In this document: positions 43,054-50,794 of the stretch, piece by piece
How the letters are laid out: every line of letters starts with the position of its first letter
Numbering within the stretch: position 1 is the stretch's first letter
Assembly: GCA_022763185.1 (NCBI GenBank)
Contig: JALEGL010000014.1
Location: 186,001-250,000 of the forward strand
Direction: 5' to 3'
Source of the DNA: a bacterium
Lineage (GTDB): Bacteria; Bdellovibrionota_G; JALEGL01
DNA length: 64,000 nt
The notes under the pieces: generated by a model
What the model was told of the DNA's origin: nothing
What the model saw: only the letters and a program-made list of their open reading frames with translations
Database searches by the model: none
Made by a program: the position numbers and the translations under genes

Positions 43054-44760
43054 ATGTCTGAAAAGAAACAAAAAAGAACAGTTGACTACATTGTTGATCA
43101 GCTTAAACAGACTGTCTTTTTTTTAAAACTCGATGGCGCCAATGTTTTTAAAGTAAGAGCCTATGAAAAAGCCATTACTATTATTGATGAGCTAGGAGAT
43201 GAGTTTTTTCCTTATCTTGAGCAGGAGAATTACACGGATATTGATGGAATTGGTAAAGGCTTGAGCCAGGATATTGTGGAGTTAAGCTCTGGCAATAGGA
43301 GTCAGGTGTTACTGGATTTATTAAAAAAGTATCCTGAAAGTTTATACCAATTAAAAAAAGTTAAAGGTTTGGGCAGTAAAAAAATATTAAAATTGTATTC
43401 AGAGTTGAATGTGACCAGTATAGCTGATTTAGAATATGCTTGTTATGAAGGGCAATTAAGCAAGCTTGAAGGCTTTGGTGAAAAAACTCAAATAAAACTA
43501 TCTGAGCAGTTAAGCTTTTTAAAAAGTATCAATAACCAATACAGCTATGCTTTTTTACTTGAAAAAGCACAAGAGCTCCAACAAGAGCTTAAGAGTTTAG
43601 ACGAAGTTGAAGACATCAAAATAACGGGTGATCTTAGGCGCTGTGTAGAAGTTGCATCATGCATTGAATTGCTGATTGTTACAGAAAATAAACAATTGGC
43701 TAGGCTTATCAAGCAAAACCCAAGGCTGTTGGATGTTTATGAGAATGAAGGCGTGCTTGAGCTGACCTATCAAGATATTCCAGTCAAACTCTATACAAGT
43801 TCAAAAAAAATGGCGGCCAATCAATTGTTTATAAGCACGGGCTCAAAGGCTTATCTTGAAAAGGTTCACTCAAACCACTTAAAAATACTAGAACAAGAAC
43901 ATGGCAGTGAAGAAGCGCTATTTAAAGCCATGAATCAGTCTTACTGTCCACCAGAGTTGAGAGAGAGTAAAGAAGAATACAAAGCTGAACAGGCTCCTCA
44001 GAGGTCAAAAGATTTAATTAAGGACAGTGATATTCAAGGTGTATTTCATATGCACAGTACTTATAGCGATGGTAAAAACAGCTTAGAAGACATGGTTCAA
44101 CAGTCTATAGAGTTAGGCTATCATTACATTGGCATTTCTGAGCATAGCCAAACAGCTTTTTATGCGCAGGGTTTAAGTTTGGATACGATTGAGCAGCAAG
44201 CTCAAGAAATTAAAGAGTTGAGGGAAAAGTACCCACAGATTATAATTTTACATGGAATTGAGTCTGATATTTTGCCCGATGGTCAACTGGATTATCCAGA
44301 CACTGTATTGTCTCAGCTGGATTTTGTTATTGCTTCAGTTCATGCTTCAATGAATCAAAGTGAAGACGTCATGACACAACGATGTTTAAAAGCTTTAGCC
44401 AATCCTTATTGTACCATGCTAGGTCATCCCACGGGAAGAGTCTTGCTTGGAAGGGACAGCTTTAAAATTAATTTAGAGGCCATTTTTAAAAAAGCTGGTG
44501 AGTTGGGTAAATTTATTGAGATCAATGCCAATCCTAAACGTTTGGATTTAGATTGGCGTTATTTGCCTTTAGCCATGAAGTATAACGTTAAGTTTATGAT
44601 CAACCCGGATGCGCATAGCATTGAAGGCTTAAATCACACCTCTTATGGGATTAATGTAGCTAGAAAAGGTGGCTTGAGTAAGGCAGATGTAATCAACACT
44701 TTACCTGTTGAACAACTAAAATCCCTGCTTAATATGGGATCACTCAAACATGCGGGCTAA
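43054..44760 (+). CDS. polX: PolX (DNA polymerase X / PHP) with degenerate polymerase site
   Basis: 568 residues, the standard bacterial PolX layout: helix-hairpin-helix domains (DGIGKGLSQDI, KGLGSKKI, EGFGEKTQ), a polymerase X region, and a C-terminal PHP phosphoesterase/3'-5' exonuclease. PHP metal ligands look complete: HMHSTYSDG, GISEHS, LHGIES, ASVHAS, GHPTGR and NPDAH. In the polymerase domain the catalytic GDID motif is replaced by SCIE (residues 202-205 in EVASCIELLI), so both first catalytic Asps are lost. Polymerase activity is thus unlikely; nuclease activity is plausible. Start moved to this ATG (AGAGG 11 nt upstream); an earlier TTG is 2 nt from that site. Overlaps nth by 11 nt. 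Confidence 0.9.
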   Translation: MSEKKQKRTVDYIVDQLKQTVFFLKLDGANVFKVRAYEKAITIIDELGDEFFPYLEQENYTDIDGIGKGLSQDIVELSSGNRSQVLLDLLKKYPESLYQLKKVKGLGSKKILKLYSELNVTSIADLEYACYEGQLSKLEGFGEKTQIKLSEQLSFLKSINNQYSYAFLLEKAQELQQELKSLDEVEDIKITGDLRRCVEVASCIELLIVTENKQLARLIKQNPRLLDVYENEGVLELTYQDIPVKLYTSSKKMAANQLFISTGSKAYLEKVHSNHLKILEQEHGSEEALFKAMNQSYCPPELRESKEEYKAEQAPQRSKDLIKDSDIQGVFHMHSTYSDGKNSLEDMVQQSIELGYHYIGISEHSQTAFYAQGLSLDTIEQQAQEIKELREKYPQIIILHGIESDILPDGQLDYPDTVLSQLDFVIASVHASMNQSEDVMTQRCLKALANPYCTMLGHPTGRVLLGRDSFKINLEAIFKKAGELGKFIEINANPKRLDLDWRYLPLAMKYNVKFMINPDAHSIEGLNHTSYGINVARKGGLSKADVINTLPVEQLKSLLNMGSLKHAG

Positions 44761-45379
44761 GCATAAAAAAATATTAGAGCAACTGGACAAGCTTTATCCA
44801 GATCCTAAGTGTGAACTTGATCATGAGGGGCCTTTTCAATTGTTGATTGCCACCATTCTTTCTGCTCAGTGTACCGATGTTAGAGTAAACAAAGTGACGC
44901 CTAAATTGTTTAAAGCCTATCCTGATGCTTTTGCTATGGCACAAGCGCCTATTGAAAGTATAGAAGACCTGATTAGAACAACTGGATTTTTTCGCAATAA
45001 AGCCAAGTCTATTTTAGAAACCTCTCAAATTTTAGTTGAACAATATCAAGGCAAGGTTCCTAAAACCATGCAAGAACTTATCAAACTAAAAGGAGTGGGT
45101 CGAAAAACAGCCAATGTCATTTTGGGTAATGCTTTTGGTATCAATGAAGGTGTGGTTGTTGACACGCATGTGGGACGACTAAGTCGACGCTTTGGCTTTA
45201 CTCAAGAAAAAGATCCCGTAAAAGTTGAACAAGACTTAATGAAGTTGGTTCCACAAAAAGATTGGACCATTTTTTCACATTGGCTGATCTTACATGGACG
45301 ACGCGTGTGCAAATCTCAAAGACCATTATGTAATGACTGTGAGTTAGCGCCGCTGTGTCCCAGCGCCAATATAGCCTAA
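44750..45379 (+). CDS. nth: Endonuclease III
   Basis: 209 residues, bifunctional DNA glycosylase/AP lyase for oxidised pyrimidines. HhH region with catalytic Lys (LKGVGRKTANVIL), catalytic Asp in VVDTHVGRLSRR, and the C-terminal [4Fe-4S] loop C-x6-C-x2-C-x5-C (VCKSQRPLCNDCELAPLC). Family length. ATG overlaps the end of polX by 11 nt, linking it to a DNA-repair operon that began with the YhhQ gene. Confidence 0.97.
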   Translation: MRAKHKKILEQLDKLYPDPKCELDHEGPFQLLIATILSAQCTDVRVNKVTPKLFKAYPDAFAMAQAPIESIEDLIRTTGFFRNKAKSILETSQILVEQYQGKVPKTMQELIKLKGVGRKTANVILGNAFGINEGVVVDTHVGRLSRRFGFTQEKDPVKVEQDLMKLVPQKDWTIFSHWLILHGRRVCKSQRPLCNDCELAPLCPSANIA

Positions 45380-45395
45380 AATTTTCAAAGGGTAT

Positions 45396-45418
45396 CAAAA
45401 GGTACGGCCTACCTTTTG
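45396..45418. terminator. Likely bidirectional intrinsic terminator
   Basis: Perfect 9-bp inverted repeat CAAAAGGTA / TACCTTTTG with a 5-nt loop (CGGCC), between the convergent nth and zinc-binding dehydrogenase genes. A-runs and T-runs at the stem ends allow termination in both directions, although the T-run is only four long. Assigned by eye from position and symmetry; no free energy was computed. Confidence 0.5.
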
Positions 45419-45479
45419 TGTGGCAGAGTATTTGCAAATCAAGGCTAGAAAATCAATTGTATGAATATACTTCAGATAC

Positions 45480-46523
45480 TTATTGAGGGATGGCTAAAAC
45501 TATCTTTCCAAAGCTTTGACGGTTTTCCATTTTATCTTGGGCTTTAGCAGCTTCCTTGAGAGGAAAAACTGAGTCAATGATAGGTTTGAGATGTCCATCA
45601 AGAAACAATTGATACACATCCTGCATTTCTTGCCAGGTGCCCATGGTAGATCCAAGAACTTGAACTTGCCTGTAAAAAATATGTCTCAAATCAGTTTTTG
45701 GATCAAAGCCGGCAGTTGCACCACAACTGATGATTTTTCCGCCATTGCGTGCAGACTTTAATAGGGGAACCCATTGCTCACCGCCAACGTGATCAATGAT
45801 AACATCAACGCCTTGTTTGTTGGTCAAAGATCGAATTTCTTTATCAATGGCGACTTGTGTGTAGTCAATGCATGCATCAACATGAAGCAGGTCTTTGGCT
45901 TTTTGCCGTTTTTCTTCCGTACTGGCCGTTGTATACACCGTACATTCATGATGTTTAGCAATTTGAATGGCTGCACAGCTAACCCCTGAGCCGGCGCCCA
46001 TCACAAGAACTTTTTGTTTGGGTTTGAGTTTGGCTTTACCCATTAACATACTCCAAGCAGTCAGGTAGGTCAGGGCAAATGCAGCGGCTGAGTGAAAGTC
46101 TGTATTTTGCGGTATGGGGAGGAGGTTTTGTTCAGGTACACAGGCGTACTGAGCGTAGGTTCCATTATTTTCTCTACCAAAAAGATGATACTGATGGCAT
46201 AGGTTTTCTTGTTGGTTTTGGCAACGTTGGCAGTGACCACAGGGCATCCCGGGATTGATTAAGACACGATCGCCTTTATTGAATTTTGCTGAGTTTGAAC
46301 CATTCTCTATGACAATCCCCGCTCCATCTGAACCTGGAATATGGGGGAGAGGGCTTTTCATGCCGGGCAAGCCACGTCTAAAATGCAAATCCAAGTGATT
46401 GAGTGAAGCTGCTTTGAGTTGAATTAAAACCTCGCCTTGCTTAGGGGAAGGCTTGTCAACGGATACATAATTTAAAACATCACTTTGACCGAGTTCATTG
46501 TATTGTATGGCGTACATGTTCAT
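45480..46523 (-). CDS. Zinc-binding alcohol dehydrogenase/quinone oxidoreductase-like protein
   Basis: 347 residues of the medium-chain dehydrogenase/reductase superfamily. GroES-like domain with HIPGSDGAGIVIENG, the structural-zinc cysteine loop CGHCQRCQNQQENLC, then the NADP-binding Rossmann fold with VLVMGAGSGVSCAAIQIA and VDVIIDHVGG. The catalytic-zinc ligands are partly replaced (NHLDLHFRRG in place of the Cys/His of ADH), as in many quinone-oxidoreductase-like members. Substrate unknown. Two ATGs two codons apart at the start. Same strand as the next SDR gene (42 nt), so the two could form an operon. Confidence 0.85.
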   Translation of the reverse strand: MNMYAIQYNELGQSDVLNYVSVDKPSPKQGEVLIQLKAASLNHLDLHFRRGLPGMKSPLPHIPGSDGAGIVIENGSNSAKFNKGDRVLINPGMPCGHCQRCQNQQENLCHQYHLFGRENNGTYAQYACVPEQNLLPIPQNTDFHSAAAFALTYLTAWSMLMGKAKLKPKQKVLVMGAGSGVSCAAIQIAKHHECTVYTTASTEEKRQKAKDLLHVDACIDYTQVAIDKEIRSLTNKQGVDVIIDHVGGEQWVPLLKSARNGGKIISCGATAGFDPKTDLRHIFYRQVQVLGSTMGTWQEMQDVYQLFLDGHLKPIIDSVFPLKEAAKAQDKMENRQSFGKIVLAIPQ

Positions 46524-46565
46524 TTCATAAATGAAATTGTTTTAAAAATCATCTTATTAAAAAAG

Positions 46566-47330
46566 TTATTTGATTTCTCCACTCCGATCAAGCATATGCG
46601 CATTGGCTTGTTGACTGGGCATGATGATCATTTGATCAATGTTGACATGCTTTGGCCTGTTAAGAACAAAAGAAACGGCGTCGGCAATATCAATAGCTTG
46701 TAGCGGGCTGAGGTCTTTATAAGTTTCTTGTGCAACCTGTTGATCACCTTTATGTCTGACATAGCTAAACTCAGTATTGGCTAGGCCTGGATCAATGGAA
46801 CACACTTTGATGTTGTCTTTGAGTAGTTCTTGTCTGAGTGATTGGCTCAGAGCTTTAACAGCAAATTTTGATGCGCAGTATCCGGCGCCTTTTGGGTAAG
46901 CTTCGTGTCCAGCAATAGAACCAATATTAATAATTTGTGAGAACTTTTTTTCTTTTAACAAGGGGATGAAGGCTTTACACATTCTAAAGATGCCAAGTAC
47001 ATTGGTATTGAGCATGGTTGTAATATCGTTTTCTTCTGAATCAACTAAATTGTCCTTGCCCAAAGCTAAGCCGGCATTATTTATTAGAGCATCAATCTGA
47101 AGATTAAGTTTAGTAACAAAACTTTTAAAGGTATTAACGCTTTGCGTATCTTGAACGTCCAAGGTGTGGATATGACAGCGGTCTTGGTCATCTAAAGTGC
47201 TTTGCAATTGCTTTAAATTTTCAATACGGCGAGCACCTAAAATTATAGTATGACCTTCATGGTAAAGTTTTTTTGCAGTTTCAAAGCCAAAGCCACTGGA
47301 GCTGCCAGTAATAATTACGTTTTTTTGCAT
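46566..47330 (-). CDS. Short-chain dehydrogenase/reductase (YdfG-like)
   Basis: 254 residues, classical SDR. Cofactor loop TGSSSGFGFETAKKL, NNAG, catalytic Ser in INIGSIAG and Tyr/Lys in YCASK; SIDPGLANTEFS follows. The Ala-Arg-Arg after the second strand (LGARRIENL) predicts NADP preference. Closest in pattern to 3-hydroxy acid/serine dehydrogenases of the YdfG group. Probably precedes the zinc-binding dehydrogenase in one transcript. Start is the first ATG before the conserved loop. Confidence 0.88.
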   Translation of the reverse strand: MQKNVIITGSSSGFGFETAKKLYHEGHTIILGARRIENLKQLQSTLDDQDRCHIHTLDVQDTQSVNTFKSFVTKLNLQIDALINNAGLALGKDNLVDSEENDITTMLNTNVLGIFRMCKAFIPLLKEKKFSQIINIGSIAGHEAYPKGAGYCASKFAVKALSQSLRQELLKDNIKVCSIDPGLANTEFSYVRHKGDQQVAQETYKDLSPLQAIDIADAVSFVLNRPKHVNIDQMIIMPSQQANAHMLDRSGEIK

Positions 47331-47439
47331 ATAAAATAAAAAACAGAAGCCTTGTAAAAAGGCAAGAATTCAAAGCAAGCTATATAAAAAACTGTATAAT
47401 AATTCTTGAAAAAATAGTGATGCAGTGTATTACATTATA

Positions 47440-49125
47440 ATGATGCGTAAGGGGTTCATTCAAAGTTTAGTTTATATTGGCTTAAGCATGCTTTTAAACG
47501 CTTGTGGTTTACAAGTGCAACAAGAGATTTTTAGTCAAAGTGTGGAAAGTAGCCAAAACGCTTTTAAAGTCCATGTTAATGGCCTTGGCTTGGGTGAAGC
47601 GGTCTACTTAAGATACAAACTCAATATAGAAGGCTTTGATGACAACCTGGTCTATGACTTTCCCTATGATGGGGAAGACTTTAGTCAAAGTGATTTTTCA
47701 ATTGTTAGTTCTCCCTGCTTAAAACAATGTGATTTAAGCTACACTCCATCTTCTTTTGCAAATGTTTTACCTGAACTGTATATCGACTGTGAGCAAAAAA
47801 ACTGGCAATCAATTCATGGTGATACACATGACTTTATCAGTGTTCCAAATAGCATTGCATTTAAACCTTCTTTAGATCTTAATGATAATGGAGAAATGGC
47901 GGTTTTATGGAGAGAAGCAACAGGCAGTTCATCAGCAGTATATGCGCACAATAAAAGTATACTTGGATGGCAAGATCTTAATCAACAGCATTTGATTAGC
48001 CCCCCAGACCTTCCTTCACAAGCAGTTAAGGTGGCTAATAATAATAATGGTAAGACTTTATCTGTATGGCAAGGTCTAAATAATGGAATTTATAGAATTT
48101 ATTATAGTTGGTACTTAGCCAATCAAACCTGGCAAAACGTCAACGATACGCATATTCTTAGTCCAGCCAATAATCATGCATTTAATCCAACGCTAGCGAT
48201 TAACGATCATGATGAAGCTCTGGTAGCCTGGACACAAACAAATTTAAATGGCATCAATCAGGTTTATTTTGCAGAGTATGTTAACGGACAATGGTTGCAC
48301 CCTGCATCCATTGATGACAGTGATTACACACTGAGTACTCCAGATACCTATGCAACAGATGTTCAAGTTCAACTTAACAATGATGGTCATGCCATGGTTT
48401 CATGGCGCCAAATTAACCACTTGGGTGAGTGGCAAGTCTTTATTGCCCAAAGATTAAATGGCCAGTGGCTTAAACCCATCAATTCTGCAGATCATGTTAG
48501 TCCTGTTGGGTCACATGTGACTGGACAGCCAGCCATAGCCATGAATACTAATGGTGATGTTATTCTTGCCTGGAGTCAGATTAATTTTAGCAACAATGCA
48601 GATAGAATTTTTTATGCGTTTCGCAAAAATAATATTTGGCAATTTCCACTCAATATTAATGAATATATTGCAGGAGGAGAGGGGATTGTATCTGGCAAGC
48701 CCAGCGTAAGTATTAACGATATGGGTGAAATTTACATTGCATGGTCACAGATGCATGAAAACAGCTTTAACATTTATCTTGCTTATAAAGATGAGCTTGA
48801 AAATTGGACATATCCATTGTCACCTGTTGAATATATTGACCAGGCTACAGATATGGAGTCATCTTATCATGTTCAAGTAAAAGTTAATCAAGAAGGAAGA
48901 GCCCTACTGGCATGGAGCAGTTACTTTGGTGCCATTTCAAACGTATATGTGCAAGGTTTTTTTAAGAAACAACAACAGGGTTCATATACCCAATTGAGTT
49001 TTATAGAGAATTCATCAGCTGAAAACGTGCTGCTGGATTTTAATGACCAGTGCCAAGCTGTTGTCGCTTGGACGCAGAAAGATACAAACCTTGATCGACA
49101 AGTGCATATCAAAGAAATGTTTTAA
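47440..49125 (+). CDS. Lipoprotein with repeated beta-propeller-like modules
   Basis: 561 residues. Lipobox LLNAC; after about 110 residues of N-terminal domain come repeats of about 60-65 residues, each with a turn like NDNGEMAVLW, NDHDEALVAW, NNDGHAMVSW, NTNGDVILAW or NDMGEIYIAW and a following aromatic strand (QVYFAEYVNGQW, QVFIAQRLNGQW). Seven such units can be counted, the number for a beta propeller. Possible cell-surface binding or sugar-related protein; none of the repeats holds a recognisable catalytic motif. Preferred start is one of two adjacent ATGs, since the earlier GTG lacks a ribosome binding site. Confidence 0.75.
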   Translation: MMRKGFIQSLVYIGLSMLLNACGLQVQQEIFSQSVESSQNAFKVHVNGLGLGEAVYLRYKLNIEGFDDNLVYDFPYDGEDFSQSDFSIVSSPCLKQCDLSYTPSSFANVLPELYIDCEQKNWQSIHGDTHDFISVPNSIAFKPSLDLNDNGEMAVLWREATGSSSAVYAHNKSILGWQDLNQQHLISPPDLPSQAVKVANNNNGKTLSVWQGLNNGIYRIYYSWYLANQTWQNVNDTHILSPANNHAFNPTLAINDHDEALVAWTQTNLNGINQVYFAEYVNGQWLHPASIDDSDYTLSTPDTYATDVQVQLNNDGHAMVSWRQINHLGEWQVFIAQRLNGQWLKPINSADHVSPVGSHVTGQPAIAMNTNGDVILAWSQINFSNNADRIFYAFRKNNIWQFPLNINEYIAGGEGIVSGKPSVSINDMGEIYIAWSQMHENSFNIYLAYKDELENWTYPLSPVEYIDQATDMESSYHVQVKVNQEGRALLAWSSYFGAISNVYVQGFFKKQQQGSYTQLSFIENSSAENVLLDFNDQCQAVVAWTQKDTNLDRQVHIKEMF

Positions 49126-49192
49126 ATTGTTATCAGCTAATAAAAAGACTGTAGGAATATAAATTTAAGGAAATTTTACGCACATGAATAAA

Positions 49193-49224
49193 GCCTAAAA
49201 AAGACGGTTCAATCTTTTTTAGGC
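49193..49224. terminator. Perfect 12-bp inverted repeat, probable bidirectional terminator
   Basis: GCCTAAAAAAGA (49193-49204) and TCTTTTTTAGGC (49213-49224) are exact inverse complements with an 8-nt loop. Between two convergent genes, this is where a shared terminator is expected: A6 upstream and T6 downstream would serve both strands. But the T-run is inside the stem and the distal stem end is GC-rich, so the shape is not a textbook terminator. Confidence 0.5.
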
Positions 49225-49278
49225 CAGGTATCGAGATGCAATGAAGCTTGTCTTACAACTCTGTTAATACAAGATTAT

Positions 49279-50343
49279 CTATTGTTGTAAAACAACTTTA
49301 AAGTTTTTTGATTGATTGCCTTTTTGTAAAACTATAAAAAAGACTCCGTTGTTTTGTTGATAAGAACCAAGATTATACTCTTCTTTTATTTCATCAGATC
49401 CTTCTGCATGTAATAAACGTTTCCCTTCTTGCGTATAAATAGAAATAGAATCATAGGCTGAAGCATAATTTATTTTGATGAGGTCAGCAGTGGGGTTGGG
49501 GTATACAAAAAAACTATCTAAATAAATAGCATCAAATCCAATAGCAACAGTTTTTGAGTGAGAAAAAGTTTCCCCATCCACATCAACTTGTTTTAAACGG
49601 TATAAATTTGATCCCTGTGTAGGGAAAGGATCAATAAATGTATAGTTGATAGGCTGAGAACTGTTACCATTAGCAGCTTTAGAATCAATAAAGGCTATAT
49701 CTTTGTAAGTTCTATCTACTGATGAAAACTTTTGCACGTAAAAACCGGAATTATTGATTTCTGTTATTGTTTCCCAACTGAGTAAAACATGCTGGTCATT
49801 GTTTGTCAGTTGTGCAGTAAACTCGCCTAATTCAATAGGGAGAGGGGTATTTGGAGCACCACAGCTGGCATTAAGGTTTTCTACCCATTCATTTGTTCCA
49901 TTGTTGTTGGTGTATTGCAGGCTTAGCAAAGGATTTGTGCTTTCATTACCGGCATTGTATGACGCTACTTCACTGCTGTCAGTTTCTGAAATTTCACCAT
50001 TGATAGACACCCAACAATCTTCACTATTAGAACACATTAAAATATCTACAAAAACAGGATCATTCAACCAAAAGCCATAATTTAAGTCGTTGGTTCCTTG
50101 AATACTAATAGACAGGGTATCATTGGCCGCAATGTTATAATTTGTTTGATCCGTGGTGCACGTTGGACAGACTTGACCTGTAGAGTTATAGGTAATCACT
50201 TTAAAATTCCATGCTTGGCTATCTAAGTTTAGTACCTCTAAGCAAACGCTGTTGCCTTGATGATTAATTTCTACAATTTTTAAATTTTGCGCCCATAGGA
50301 TACCAGTGAACAATAGTGTAAAGGATAAAAATATTTTTTTCAT
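49279..50343 (-). CDS. Secreted protein with type IX secretion (Por) C-terminal sorting domain
   Basis: 354 residues. Sec signal (MKKIFLSFTLLFTGILWA), an N-terminal domain with four or more Cys (TGQVCPTC, CSNSEDC), a fibronectin-like segment (LPIELGEFTAQL, VLLSWETITEINNSGFYVQK, YRLKQVDVDGE) and a C-terminal sorting domain of the type A sort: FFVYPNPTADLIKI, SISIYTQEGKRLL and YNLGSYQQNNGVFFIVLQ. This whole arrangement is characteristic of Bacteroidota. The start was moved from a TTG to the ATG at the signal peptide. It lies in a photolyase cluster and its closest partners (PorU, PorV) are not seen. Gene transfer is the likely origin. Confidence 0.85.
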   Translation of the reverse strand: MKKIFLSFTLLFTGILWAQNLKIVEINHQGNSVCLEVLNLDSQAWNFKVITYNSTGQVCPTCTTDQTNYNIAANDTLSISIQGTNDLNYGFWLNDPVFVDILMCSNSEDCWVSINGEISETDSSEVASYNAGNESTNPLLSLQYTNNNGTNEWVENLNASCGAPNTPLPIELGEFTAQLTNNDQHVLLSWETITEINNSGFYVQKFSSVDRTYKDIAFIDSKAANGNSSQPINYTFIDPFPTQGSNLYRLKQVDVDGETFSHSKTVAIGFDAIYLDSFFVYPNPTADLIKINYASAYDSISIYTQEGKRLLHAEGSDEIKEEYNLGSYQQNNGVFFIVLQKGNQSKNFKVVLQQ

Positions 50344-50365
50344 GTTTGCATCATTATGAGATAAA

Positions 50366-50794
50366 TCAAGCAAAGTCAATAAATGATAAAATCAATACAA
50401 TAGATTTTAATGTCCATAAAAAAGTTCTGATCCAATTGCCCCTGACCAGTGAATGAATTATGTCACGATCAAAATGCTCAGCCAATCGTCCATGCAAGGG
50501 GATTTGAAATATTGCTGTTGATAACCAAATCCCAATGAGCATGACAAGATTCAATAAAAAAAAATGGTATTGAATAAAAAGCCACATTGCAGAAAAAACT
50601 TCAATCAGCATGATTGGACCTACAACAAAACTGGTTAACCACTGATGTTTTTTGGCATAGTGTGGAAAGCAGCTTGGTTCAATCAATGCAAAAAGAGGGT
50701 AGTGAACAACTTGGACAAACCAAATGAGACCTGTCATAAAAAGCGAACAAAAAAGTTGAATATAAAAAAGTTCTGTTAAGGTGAGGTTAAGCAT
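50366..50794 (-). CDS. Hypothetical four-helix membrane protein
   Basis: 142 residues, four hydrophobic helices. Motif-like features: WFVQVVHYPLFALI, HQWLTSFVVGPIMLIEVFSA and IFQIPLHGRLAEHFD. No charged active site. Proteins of this kind are commonly found next to photolyase genes, which suggests a connection to light or oxidative stress but not a function. Strong ribosome binding site (AAGGAG, 8 nt spacing) inside the end of phr; overlaps phr by 8 nt. Likely co-transcribed with phr and htpX. Confidence 0.8.
   Translation of the reverse strand: MLNLTLTELFYIQLFCSLFMTGLIWFVQVVHYPLFALIEPSCFPHYAKKHQWLTSFVVGPIMLIEVFSAMWLFIQYHFFLLNLVMLIGIWLSTAIFQIPLHGRLAEHFDRDIIHSLVRGNWIRTFLWTLKSIVLILSFIDFA

Noticed and set aside
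44750-45379. nth considered as MutY or an AlkD-type enzyme
   Set aside because: Catalytic Lys and the C-x6-C-x2-C-x5-C cluster match endonuclease III exactly.
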